Assembly (NCBI GenBank): GCA_021814835.1
Contig: JAKAHO010000010.1
Span: 1-20,051 of the forward strand
DNA: 20,051 nt
Source: a bacterium
Lineage (GTDB): Bacteria > Patescibacteriota > Minisyncoccia > UBA6257 > GWB1-50-10
Reading direction: 5' to 3'
Shown here: piece after piece, positions 13,603-20,051 of the stretch
Layout of the letters: each line of letters begins with the position of its first letter
Numbering within the stretch: position 1 is the stretch's first letter
The notes under the pieces: model-generated
Told to the model about the DNA's origin: nothing
Seen by the model: the letters and a program-made list of their open reading frames with translations, nothing else
The model's database searches: none
Program-made: the position numbers and the translations under genes

Positions 13603-13610
13603 ATAATCTC

Positions 13611-13619
13611 AGTATACCA
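13611..13619 (-). promoter_or_regulatory. Extended -10 promoter of the split secreted protein
   Basis: TGGTATACT on the minus strand is identical to the extended -10 of the dcw promoter. No good -35 is seen (that region is the upstream terminator). The ATG is 8 nt downstream of the -10, implying a leaderless mRNA. Confidence 0.5.
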
Positions 13620-13623
13620 GACA

Positions 13624-13653
13624 AAAACACCCTCGCCGTGGCGAGGGTGTTTT
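13624..13653 (-). terminator. Terminator identical to the one at 12184-12213
   Basis: A 14-bp perfect stem (13624-13637 with 13640-13653), loop GT, T-run on the minus strand. It stops transcription coming from the 13779-14576 gene and the rplL-like fragment. Confidence 0.82.
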
Positions 13654-13656
13654 TTG

Positions 13657-13737
13657 AAGAACTATTTCGGCGAGCGAGGAGCGAAATGGAAACCTGTTTC
13701 TATTTCGTCCGAGCGACACCGAAACAAGGTTCTCGCC
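13657..13737 (-). other. Hairpin-rich intergenic segment beside the rplL fragment
   Basis: On the minus strand a central hairpin (CGAAAT-A-GAAAC / GTTTC-C-ATTTCG) is nested in further complementary pairs: TTTCGG with CCGAAA, GGCGAG with CTCGCC, and GAAC with GTTC. It lacks the GGGGTCGGG flank of the tRNA-linked elements, but it is also a closed multi-stem structure next to a copied gene end. No coding potential is seen. Confidence 0.4.
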
Positions 13738-13779
13738 TTATTTGAGCTCTACTGCTGCACCTGCCGCTTCGAGCTTCTT
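13738..13779 (-). pseudogene. 42-nt copy of the rplL 3' end
   Basis: 40 of 42 bases match the last 13 codons plus stop of rplL (15385-15426). Both differences are synonymous (AAG/AAA lysine, GCG/GCA alanine), so both copies were apparently shaped as coding sequence. The fragment has no start and directly follows the stop of the gene at 13779-14576, sharing one base with it. It is in direct orientation to rplL, 1.65 kb away, and brackets two genes. Confidence 0.8.
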
Positions 13780-14576
13780 TAAAATTTAATAGTCTGAACC
13801 ATTTTTTTCATTATAGATTCAAATAATTCGCTTTGCGATTTGAGTTCTGAAGGATTAACATTGCCCATAATTAAACGAACGATACCCAAATCAATGTATG
13901 CCAACTTATCTCTATTAACTATGATATAGCTGACGGAGCTTTCTTGACCTGATTTAGTGCTCCGAGGATACGCAACAACACCATCTGTTGTTTTTAATAT
14001 GGGCCACTGCGCGCCAGTCAGACTCTGATACCTATCATTTTGTCTTAAGAGACTCTCTGCCTCATCCCAACTAATCTTCTTTTCTGATATTATTCGGCTT
14101 TCTAAACCTCCGGCATTTTCACTTTTCACCATATACCATTGACGCTCAACACCGTTAAAATACACATTCCCTAATCCAACGTATTGCTTGGAGTCGCGTA
14201 AAAAATAGAAATACAAACCAAGATACTGATCAAACTCGCTCAAATATCTTCCGCCCAAATCATACGTACTTGTAGAATATCTGGCTATTCCATAGCTGAA
14301 TTCGTTCCCAATTTGTTTTCTGATTATTTCTGTAGCTTCTCCATTTACTGAAGCCGGATATTGAAACTCGAGTCCGATTTCTGAGTCTTTGTATGTTTTC
14401 CATTCCTTGGCATTACTATAGACTCGCGATGCGGGCGGTGAAACTTGTTGGGAGACTTGATTCTCATTTCTTAAAATATTCGATTTTGTCAAAAAGTAAT
14501 ATCTTGCATACACACCAAACACGACTAACATAACAACAAATGTTGTTATAAAAAAAAATTTCTTTCTGTTCTTCAT
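13779..14576 (-). CDS. Membrane-anchored exported protein, PsbP-like region
   Basis: Starting at ATG 14576 the product has 265 residues: a basic start (MKNRKKF), one membrane helix (about 8-25), a linker and an exported domain. WKTYKDSEIGLEFQYPAS is the tryptophan-x-x-tyrosine...GLEFQYP pattern common at the start of PsbP-like domains in this group of bacteria. SELFESIMKKMVQTIKF closes it in the usual way. I excluded an upstream ATG (14636) because its first 20 codons overlap the terminator of the preceding gene. No Shine-Dalgarno sequence is present. Its stop abuts the rplL 3'-end copy. The function is unknown. Confidence 0.62.
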   Translation of the reverse strand: MKNRKKFFFITTFVVMLVVFGVYARYYFLTKSNILRNENQVSQQVSPPASRVYSNAKEWKTYKDSEIGLEFQYPASVNGEATEIIRKQIGNEFSYGIARYSTSTYDLGGRYLSEFDQYLGLYFYFLRDSKQYVGLGNVYFNGVERQWYMVKSENAGGLESRIISEKKISWDEAESLLRQNDRYQSLTGAQWPILKTTDGVVAYPRSTKSGQESSVSYIIVNRDKLAYIDLGIVRLIMGNVNPSELKSQSELFESIMKKMVQTIKF

Positions 14577-14605
14577 ACCATTATCATAGCTTACAAAATA
14601 AAAAG

Positions 14606-14635
14606 TGGGGAGCCGGACCGTAGTCCAACTCCCCA
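14606..14635 (-). terminator. Terminator of the CHAP-like gene
   Basis: The outer stem TGGGGAG/CTCCCCA (14606-14612 with 14629-14635) and inner stem GGAC/GTCC with loop CGTA are followed on the minus strand by CTTTTTATTTT. It lies 7 nt after the stop at 14642. Confidence 0.78.
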
Positions 14636-14641
14636 ATAGGA

Positions 14642-15211
14642 TTAGTGCCCTGTCACCTCATACACCATGTGATACGGAGCATTCGAGACGAAATCGCTCA
14701 GCGGTTGGCAGTAGTACGGATGAATCGTTACTCTGCAATCGAGATAAAAATTAGCATCGATAAAACAAACGTTGGTCGAGCTAATGCTCCACACGATTGC
14801 AGTGTGTGGACCCTGGGAAGGTCCATAATTCATCTGCACGATGTTCCCCGGCGTCGCCGCGTAAATCGGCTTCGCGTATGGAGTCCACAGGATTTCCCGA
14901 ACATCCTGATGTGGCAAGCACCAGTACCAACCATTCGCATTCGGGCAAGTCGAAGGAATAGTGACGTCTCCGTAGTAGGAAGCAACTTGCACTACGGTAC
15001 GCGCCCATTCCTTGCAGTTGCACTGGTTGGTGGCGCCGAGGTACGAGTACGCCGTGTTCAAGACGTACTGGTTCCTCTGAGCCTGGGTCAAACCACCAAA
15101 CCAAGTGGTTGCCGCCCTTGCCCCTCCCCCCGACTGGAGAGCCAGGACCAAAACGAACAGGCCCACCATGCGAATGCTGCTCCAGCGCCTCTGTGAGCTC
15201 CTCGTGCGCAT
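14642..15211 (-). CDS. Secreted CHAP/NlpC-like cysteine amidase or peptidase
   Basis: From ATG 15211 the product has 189 residues: a signal peptide with an arginine-rich start (1-33, cleavage after ARA) and a small exported domain. The order cysteine-x-x-tryptophan (CKEW, C66), GPHTAIVWSI (H136) and IDANF (D152/N154) matches the Cys-His-Asn/Asp core of CHAP-type peptidoglycan amidases. Seven cysteines in the mature part (64, 66, 89, 98, 149, 159, 168) allow disulfides. I chose this start because AAGGAG lies at the right distance before it; the longer frame from 15268 lacks this. The gene is GC-rich with a strong Shine-Dalgarno sequence, unlike most neighbours, and sits between the two rplL 3'-end copies, so recent acquisition is likely. 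CHAP versus another papain-like fold is not settled. Confidence 0.65.
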   Translation of the reverse strand: MRTRSSQRRWSSIRMVGLFVLVLALQSGGGARAATTWFGGLTQAQRNQYVLNTAYSYLGATNQCNCKEWARTVVQVASYYGDVTIPSTCPNANGWYWCLPHQDVREILWTPYAKPIYAATPGNIVQMNYGPSQGPHTAIVWSISSTNVCFIDANFYLDCRVTIHPYYCQPLSDFVSNAPYHMVYEVTGH

Positions 15212-15297
15212 CTTTCGCTCCTTATCAGCAGAACCATTTCTGCCATGCGTAAGATTATCAGGCATCAATGCTTTGCACTAGTGGATAACTAATGAAA

Positions 15298-15326
15298 TAT
15301 TTATTCTGAAATAAATATTTATTCAA
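15298..15326 (-). promoter_or_regulatory. Candidate promoter of the CHAP-like gene in AT-rich repeats
   Basis: On the minus strand, -35 TTGAAT (15321-15326), a 17-bp spacer and -10 TAAATA (15298-15303). The same stretch contains two direct copies of GAATAAATATTT and the palindrome AATAAATATTTATT, and TTATCCACT follows at 15288-15280. Confidence 0.4.
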
Positions 15327-15347
15327 GTACTACTTTCTGCACAAACA

Positions 15348-15371
15348 AAAACACCCCTTTCGGGGTGTTTT
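15348..15371 (-). terminator. Terminator of the rplJ-rplL operon
   Basis: A 10-bp perfect stem AAAACACCCC/GGGGTGTTTT (15348-15357 with 15362-15371), loop TTTC, 13 nt after the rplL stop. The flanks CACAAACAAAAACACCC and GGGTGTTTTGCGTAGAA also frame the terminator at 12184-12213. Confidence 0.85.
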
Positions 15372-15384
15372 GCGTAGAAGTGAT

Positions 15385-15744
15385 TTACTTGAGCTCTACT
15401 GCCGCACCTGCCGCTTCGAGCTTCTTCTTCAACTCCTCTGCTTCGTCCTTCTTCATACCCTTCTTTACTTCCTTCGGAGCTCCATCAACGAGATCTTTTG
15501 CTTCCTTCAAGCCAAGACCCGTCGCCTCCTTTACTACCTTGATGACGTTAATCTTCTGCTCACCTGCCGCCGTCAACATAACGTCCCATGAGGTCTTTTC
15601 CTCCGCTGCGCCTGCCGCCGGACCTGCAACTGCCATCGCAGCCGCCGATACGCCGAACTTTACTTCGAGCGCTTTTACGAGCTCAGAGAGTTCGAGAACA
15701 GACATAGATTCAACCTTCGAGATAATATCGTTAAATTTTTCCAT
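15385..15744 (-). CDS. rplL: 50S ribosomal protein bL12 (L7/L12)
   Basis: bL12 forms the flexible stalk of the large ribosomal subunit that recruits GTPase factors. The 119-residue product has the N-terminal dimerisation helices (MEKFNDIISKVESMSVLELS), an Ala/Gly hinge (about 34-48) and the C-terminal domain with GLGLKEAKDLVDGAPKEVKKG (76-96) and KKKLEAAGAAVELK at the end. It is of normal length and complete. It follows rplJ by about 100 nt of low-complexity sequence and has its own terminator. Its last 42 nt are duplicated at 13738-13779. Confidence 0.96.
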   Translation of the reverse strand: MEKFNDIISKVESMSVLELSELVKALEVKFGVSAAAMAVAGPAAGAAEEKTSWDVMLTAAGEQKINVIKVVKEATGLGLKEAKDLVDGAPKEVKKGMKKDEAEELKKKLEAAGAAVELK

Positions 15745-15845
15745 ATACTTCGTGACTTACAACTTACAACTAATGACTTATAACGAAATCGCTTCCGTTT
15801 TAGTTTTTAATTGCTTGTTGCGAGTTATTAGTTGTTTGTTATTTG

Positions 15846-16340
15846 TTAGTTAGCTGTTTTCTTCGACTTTTCATTCAACACGACCATAAACGAACGAATC
15901 GGGGTGCCAAGCATATAGACCAACTGGCCAAGGAGAACCTCCTTTGACGGCAGTTTGCCGATGCTCACGACGTCCGTTGCGGGAACGAATTTCTTCTCCC
16001 CCACTTCGAAACCGCCGAGCACTTTCATCATTTCGCGCGTCTTCGCAAATTTGTATACCGTTCCTGCCGTCTCCACCATATCTTTCGGTGAGAACACGAC
16101 TCCGGTCTGGCCTTCAAACTGCTTCGGGTCGAACTCCATTCCTTCCTTTTCGAACACGTACTTCAGCAAGCGCTTCTTGATGACGGTCATTGACGCGCCA
16201 ATCGCGAAAAGCGATTTGCGGAACGCGTTCATATCATTCGCGGTAAGACCCGTGAAATCAGTGATAACGACCGCCTGGCTGCCTTTGAGCGCCTCTGCGC
16301 CTTCTGCTATCTGTGTTACTTTTTGTGCTTTTGTGCTCAT
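15846..16340 (-). CDS. rplJ: 50S ribosomal protein uL10
   Basis: uL10 anchors bL12 dimers to 23S rRNA at the stalk base. The 164-residue product shows the family's VVITDFTGLTANDMNAFRKSL, the MTVIKKRLLKYV segment and a GxxF-containing core, and a C-terminal region shortly after GTPIRSFMVVLNE, where bL12 binds in longer homologues. The closest SD-like sequence (AGAGGT) is about 15 nt before the ATG, which is unusually far. A 450-nt leader with an L10-type structure and attenuator precedes it, so autoregulation by the L10-L12 complex is expected. Confidence 0.95.
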   Translation of the reverse strand: MSTKAQKVTQIAEGAEALKGSQAVVITDFTGLTANDMNAFRKSLFAIGASMTVIKKRLLKYVFEKEGMEFDPKQFEGQTGVVFSPKDMVETAGTVYKFAKTREMMKVLGGFEVGEKKFVPATDVVSIGKLPSKEVLLGQLVYMLGTPIRSFMVVLNEKSKKTAN

Positions 16341-16522
16341 GTTTGTTGTTGTGGACCTCTTTGCAAAGTACCTTTTCTATAAAATTTCTTTCTTTTGCAC
16401 TGTGACTGTGTTGCTCCTCCTCGAAATATCCTCTGGATATTCCTTCGTCGTCGCGCCTTGTCACAATGGAAAAGACGATATTTTATTACGAAAAGTACTT
16501 TTCAAACAGCTCCTGTTAAAAC

Positions 16523-16545
16523 AAAAACTGCGACCTTTGCCGCAG
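16523..16545 (-). terminator. Attenuator in the rplJ leader
   Basis: On the minus strand CTGCG/CGCAG (16541-16545 with 16528-16532, loop of 8) is followed by TTTTTGTTTT. It lies about 25 nt after the L10-type leader and 180 nt before rplJ, a position suited to conditional termination. Confidence 0.6.
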
Positions 16546-16567
16546 AGAGTTTGCCCTAAAATCGGGC

Positions 16568-16783
16568 TACTCCTCGGTAGGACTTATGCTGCTTTTATAC
16601 TTCGTATTACGACACTCCCTATCTGTTCTTTTTTGCTTGTTTCGGCTGCGCGCCCTTTTTCACTTCTCACCGTATAAATCCTTTATACGGCTTCGGCGTG
16701 AGAAAAATGCGCTCGCTCGAAACAATGTAAAAATAACTAGAAAAGAGTCTCGCAATCCGAAGCGCGGCACCTACTGTCTACGG
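16568..16783 (-). promoter_or_regulatory. Ribosomal protein L10 leader (autoregulatory mRNA structure)
   Basis: The 5' part on the minus strand reads CCGTAGACAGTAGGTGCC (16783-16766) and the 3' part TCCTACCGAGGAGTA (16583-16569). These resemble the conserved ends of the L10 leader found before rplJ in many bacteria; GTAGG and CCTAC can pair across the structure. The leader binds the L10(L12)4 complex and lowers expression. About 180 nt of additional 5'-UTR with a small AATATCC/GGATATT hairpin (16425-16441) lie between it and rplJ; I see no gene there. Confidence 0.75.
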
Positions 16784-16794
16784 GTTGCTCAGGT

Positions 16795-16822
16795 ATAGTA
16801 CCAAAACTGCCTAAAAAGTCAA
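16795..16822 (-). promoter_or_regulatory. Promoter of the rplJ-rplL operon
   Basis: On the minus strand, -35 TTGACT (16817-16822), a 16-bp spacer and -10 TACTAT (16795-16800) lie just upstream of the L10 leader. The -35 and spacing are the same as in the dcw promoter. Confidence 0.78.
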
Positions 16823-16840
16823 TATCTCGCGGCGATAATT

Positions 16841-17533
16841 CTACTCCTCCAAATATTTTACGAATGTATATGCTTGTGAAGTTAGGTCATATTGCCATAA
16901 CTGCTTTGGATTGACGCGAAAATGCTCAACAACGTTAGAATTTAACTGATACTCTATGGTGTACATTACCATATTTAGCTTTGAGCCGGTCCATTCGTAG
17001 GATTCAATATACGGCTCCGTATTACCAATATATGTCGCAAGTTTTTCGGGCGCGTAAATTTGAATGGTTTTCCCTGATTGAATATCAAATACTACAAGAT
17101 CGAATTCCATTGCAACGGAACCGATGGCTGATCTTGTTCTGAATGCAAGGTAATGATTATCCGGAGAAAATGAAATGAGAGCGATAGCTTGTGCGCCGAA
17201 AACATCTGAGGTTATAAGACTCTGGGGGTTGTGAATCATTTTCGACACCGTCCATGCGCCATTGCGGCCCTGCTGTGATATTTCGGGGTGTTCGGCAAAT
17301 CCAAATTCGTCGCCAGTAATATCATTCTTCAACGGGGCTGCCATTCCATATCCACTTCTTTCTCCCGTAAAGACATCAACTGGTACGCGTATTGGTTTCT
17401 GAATTTGTGCTTGCGGAGCAACTGGACCTCTGCTGGATTGATTAAACAGGGAGGGGTACAACCACACCGTCCCGAGCAGTAGGAAAACCGCGATACCCAA
17501 AAACAATCCTAATACTATGTCGGATTTCTTCAT
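16841..17533 (-). CDS. Membrane-anchored exported protein with propeller-like segment
   Basis: The 230-residue product has an N-terminal membrane helix (about 6-26), a Gln/Pro linker and an exported domain. ALISFSPDNHYLAFRTRS followed by LVVFDIQSGKTIQIY is the pattern of one TolB/WD40-like propeller blade: a strand with SPDxxYLAF, then a strand, then DxxSGK. The protein is too short for a whole propeller. No enzyme motif is visible. Its ATG overlaps the stop of the large transglycosylase gene in ATGA, so the two are coupled and the product probably acts with that secreted protein at the envelope. Function unknown. Confidence 0.62.
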   Translation of the reverse strand: MKKSDIVLGLFLGIAVFLLLGTVWLYPSLFNQSSRGPVAPQAQIQKPIRVPVDVFTGERSGYGMAAPLKNDITGDEFGFAEHPEISQQGRNGAWTVSKMIHNPQSLITSDVFGAQAIALISFSPDNHYLAFRTRSAIGSVAMEFDLVVFDIQSGKTIQIYAPEKLATYIGNTEPYIESYEWTGSKLNMVMYTIEYQLNSNVVEHFRVNPKQLWQYDLTSQAYTFVKYLEE

Positions 17534-20051
17534 TGTTTGATTGAGATAAGAACGGTTTTGTTAGTGCTATCGTCAAGCACCACCTTGATCTGCCAAGTAC
17601 CGGACGCCAGAGTGCTCGTATCAAGATTGTAGATATATTGATTGCTCACTAAATCATATCGGAATTGATTCCCTATATCGTTGTTGCCCGTGGCGATAGC
17701 TATTTCATCGGTTCCCACAACGCTATCTTGAATCTTTGCTAGATAAAGATGGGCAATCGAAGTAGCTACATATTGTCCATTTGCATCGGTCAGTTGAAAC
17801 TTAACTGGCAGTGTTCTGCCCAGTTTATACAATCCCGTTCCGTCAGATTTGACGGGGGTAAGAAATCCTCTGAAGTCGTAGGCGACCAAGAATGTCTGCG
17901 ATGAAGTCGCAATATTCCCCGCATTATCGATTGCAGTAATGAGAAGCGTATTAGTGCCAGGACGTGTCAGAATAACCGTTTGACCATTTATGATTTCAGC
18001 TCCGTTAAGAGTCGAGGTGACGCTTGCAACGCCGGATTTATCATCTGTAGCAGAAAATTGAATGGTTGTAGTTGCGTTGAGCGCATATTGAGCATTTAAG
18101 GTAGGAATTGAAATCACTGGCGGCGTAATATCGGTCAATGTTGCACCTGCCGCTATTACTCTATCGATTACGCCATCGCCCTCTTTATCAATTTTAAGCG
18201 TTACCCCCTTTTCACCAGAAGCAAGCCCGTTGAAATCGACTGAATAGCTATGTACCTCATTACTTGCGGTTTGGATACCGGCAGCATCAAATTCGGTAGA
18301 TGTTGCGCCGTTATCTGAATGAATAGTAAGCGAATATGTCCCCGCTTCAGCGCCCACGACGCGATAAGTATAAGAGTCGCTCGGGAAGAGAAGTAAGACC
18401 GCTTCTGCTTCCGGGTTATAAAGAGAATCAGGAATGTTATTAACTTTTTGTCCATTAACTACACCTGTGACTCTTCCTTGTGAATCAATAACACGTAATT
18501 CGCCGGGACTGCCAAGCTTAACAACAGTTTTATATTTATCCGCAATTTGAAACTTTGAGGAAAGTGTCGCCAAATCAGTCGTTGGGATAAAATTCGGGAA
18601 GATTGAAACAAGGGATGCGCCATTAATTCCGACGCTTGTTAAATAGCCCGGTTTTTGTGGGAATCCATTGTATCCCCAAATTGCACATATATTTTGCCGA
18701 TCAATGGGAGTATACGTCGCTGTCCCCAATACCGCATCGCTCAGCGTTACCGACGCGTCAATTGCGCCGCAACTATTGTATAAGAATTTTTGGCGCAATA
18801 TTGTTAACCCGTCTTTTACATTAGCGAATATTGATTGACGACTATTTCCATAGTACTTAAATAGGGCGTTATATGCTGGTTGAACTATGTAGGGATGCTG
18901 CACATTTACATTAGTTGGGTCTTGCTGACATTTAGTGAAGTAATTATCACTCGCCGCATTTTGATATTCGCCGCAAGGATACAACCGCAAATCACTACCA
19001 AGTCCGCGATTATCAAATCCATTTTCGCTATCGCCTTTCTGCAAGTCTTGCGTGAAATAGAAGCCAAATGGAGAAACCCCACTAGGATGATTTGTGTCTA
19101 TAATTATATTTAACTTATTTCGGGTAAATAATCCGACAATTCCGTTCTCTGCAATCCCATATTTTTGCTGAAACTTTATCACTGCGGCCAACGTTAAATC
19201 ACCAAAATTTACCGTTTCATTCCCTGGCGATCCAGGACCAGAAACGGCGACTTGCGTATCAAGATTGCTATTCAATATGATTTGCAGGTTTTTGATGCCG
19301 AATTTTTGCGCCTTGACCTGAAGCTGCATTACTCCATATCCAAAATCTTGCGCAACGGTCGTATTATCAAACCCTTGCCCCCTGGTCTCTGCGGCGGCAA
19401 CCGCCAGCACCATCTCTTTGGGTGTGCCACTTACTGAATTATTAAATTTATCTGAAAGTTTCAACGCATGATCGTCGCTACTCAAAAGCGAGGGGGTTAT
19501 ATTTGTGTTTGTGTAATAATTATCAACCGCGGACTGAACTATATTTGCATAACTTGTTGAAGTTTCAACAATTGCATCACTTTGTGAGCCTGACGGAGAC
19601 AGTATGTCCGCATTTGTGGAAAGATTTTTTCCCGGCATCCATCCAATCGTTCCGTCTGTCTCATCTTGGACTTTATACCAACGATATCCATCAAGGTCTG
19701 CCGGCTGGCCTGAATCATCGGTCGTTTTTAATACGTGCACAGCCCAACCATTAGGAAGCTCTTTAAGGAGATCGTTTGCGGTTTTATTTGTGCTTCCGGC
19801 GGTTTGCCTAAGTTGAGTCGTCCTATTCGTATTTTGGACTAAGGACCAAAAAGAAATTGCGGGCTTCTGATACCCCACTCCCCAATTTCCGGGCATAACC
19901 AGAGGATTATTATCGGTCATGGTTCCGGCGCCATTCCACCATGGATTATCTACAGGAAATGAGTATGGCGCACTACAGACACCGTCTCCTCTATTCACAC
20001 ACACAGTGTTCGAGGACCAATAATTTTGATCAAACTGTACATTGCTAGTTC
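17530..20051 (-). CDS. Secreted lytic transglycosylase-like protein with SH3b, PG-binding, Ig-like and PxKF domains (5' end missing)
   Basis: The frame is open to the right edge, so the N-terminus is outside the window; a GTG at 20004 is not a convincing start because coding sequence continues upstream. Numbering from 20004, domains in order are: an SH3b-like domain (63-128), the first half of a lysozyme/transglycosylase fold (195-230: VLAVAAAETRG with candidate catalytic E206, then DFGYGVMQLQ), a peptidoglycan-binding domain (238-299: VSGPGSPGNETVNFG...AAVIKFQQKYGI), the second half of the transglycosylase fold (395-450: ANVKDGLTILRQKF, AIWGYNGF), an Ig/HYR-like domain (628-706, ends DNAGNIATSSQTF), and a PxKF-type C-terminal domain (708-822: FRGFLTPV...LPVKFQLTD). 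The PG-binding domain is apparently inserted in the catalytic fold. It would cut or remodel peptidoglycan outside the membrane. Catalytic activity is inferred. Confidence 0.78.
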   Translation of the reverse strand, partial: TSNVQFDQNYWSSNTVCVNRGDGVCSAPYSFPVDNPWWNGAGTMTDNNPLVMPGNWGVGYQKPAISFWSLVQNTNRTTQLRQTAGSTNKTANDLLKELPNGWAVHVLKTTDDSGQPADLDGYRWYKVQDETDGTIGWMPGKNLSTNADILSPSGSQSDAIVETSTSYANIVQSAVDNYYTNTNITPSLLSSDDHALKLSDKFNNSVSGTPKEMVLAVAAAETRGQGFDNTTVAQDFGYGVMQLQVKAQKFGIKNLQIILNSNLDTQVAVSGPGSPGNETVNFGDLTLAAVIKFQQKYGIAENGIVGLFTRNKLNIIIDTNHPSGVSPFGFYFTQDLQKGDSENGFDNRGLGSDLRLYPCGEYQNAASDNYFTKCQQDPTNVNVQHPYIVQPAYNALFKYYGNSRQSIFANVKDGLTILRQKFLYNSCGAIDASVTLSDAVLGTATYTPIDRQNICAIWGYNGFPQKPGYLTSVGINGASLVSIFPNFIPTTDLATLSSKFQIADKYKTVVKLGSPGELRVIDSQGRVTGVVNGQKVNNIPDSLYNPEAEAVLLLFPSDSYTYRVVGAEAGTYSLTIHSDNGATSTEFDAAGIQTASNEVHSYSVDFNGLASGEKGVTLKIDKEGDGVIDRVIAAGATLTDITPPVISIPTLNAQYALNATTTIQFSATDDKSGVASVTSTLNGAEIINGQTVILTRPGTNTLLITAIDNAGNIATSSQTFLVAYDFRGFLTPVKSDGTGLYKLGRTLPVKFQLTDANGQYVATSIAHLYLAKIQDSVVGTDEIAIATGNNDIGNQFRYDLVSNQYIYNLDTSTLASGTWQIKVVLDDSTNKTVLISIKQ

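Noticed and set aside
16258..16464. 68-codon minus-strand frame in the rplJ leader
   Set aside because: It overlaps rplJ in another frame, is made of charged low-complexity residues, and lacks a start signal.

Overview
The window looks like a chromosome segment from a Candidate Phyla Radiation (Patescibacteria) bacterium, most likely of the Parcubacteria type. The reasons are the compact gene order, a reduced dcw cluster (mraZ-rsmH-ftsL-ftsI-murF, all on the minus strand), a MurF without the usual N-terminal domain, many short membrane-anchored or secreted proteins of unknown function, few Shine-Dalgarno sequences, and a secreted lytic transglycosylase with SH3b, peptidoglycan-binding and PxKF-like domains. 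TGA is used as a normal stop (ftsL, ftsI), so the standard bacterial code applies. The phylum call rests on gene content only.

Layout, left to right. 1-126: start of a DedA-type membrane protein that runs off the edge. 234-1705: two divergent GC-rich genes with good Shine-Dalgarno sequences, a nucleotidyltransferase-fold protein and a nucleoside 2-deoxyribosyltransferase-like protein. 1800-4424: an 874-residue protein with a C-terminal array of nineteen 21-residue repeats. 4597-5085: a secreted, C-terminally anchored protein with an STN-like domain. 5363-5433: tRNA-Glu(CTC). 5482-10136: the dcw operon, read from mraZ (right) to murF (left), with a strong promoter and a cluster of GTGGATAA motifs in front of mraZ. 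10541-11821: a divergent Nramp-like transporter. 12032-12108: tRNA-Val(CAC). 12294-13602: a small membrane protein and a secreted protein split by a frameshift. 13738-15211: two secreted or membrane-anchored proteins lying between the true 3' end of rplL and a second 42-nt copy of that 3' end. 15385-16822: rplJ-rplL with an L10-type leader, an attenuator and a strong promoter. 16841-20051: a membrane-anchored propeller-like protein coupled to the large secreted lytic transglycosylase, which runs off the right edge.

The most unusual signals are non-coding. Behind each of the two tRNA genes, after its terminator, lies a 130-135 bp element with the same plan: a closing stem whose arms copy the 3' part (T arm and acceptor side) of that particular tRNA, enclosing three hairpins. 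The first hairpin, in the tRNA orientation, has a shared flank (GGGGTCGGG before, CCCGTG[TG]CGGA after). A related-looking event duplicated the rplL 3' end 1.65 kb away with only synonymous changes. The ftsL-ftsI gap is a single hairpin with a perfect 20-bp stem that buries the ftsI start codon, and it contains a possible 21-codon leader ORF ending 4 nt before that start. Several native-looking genes have a -10 box 8-10 nt before the ATG and no Shine-Dalgarno sequence, which suggests leaderless mRNAs.
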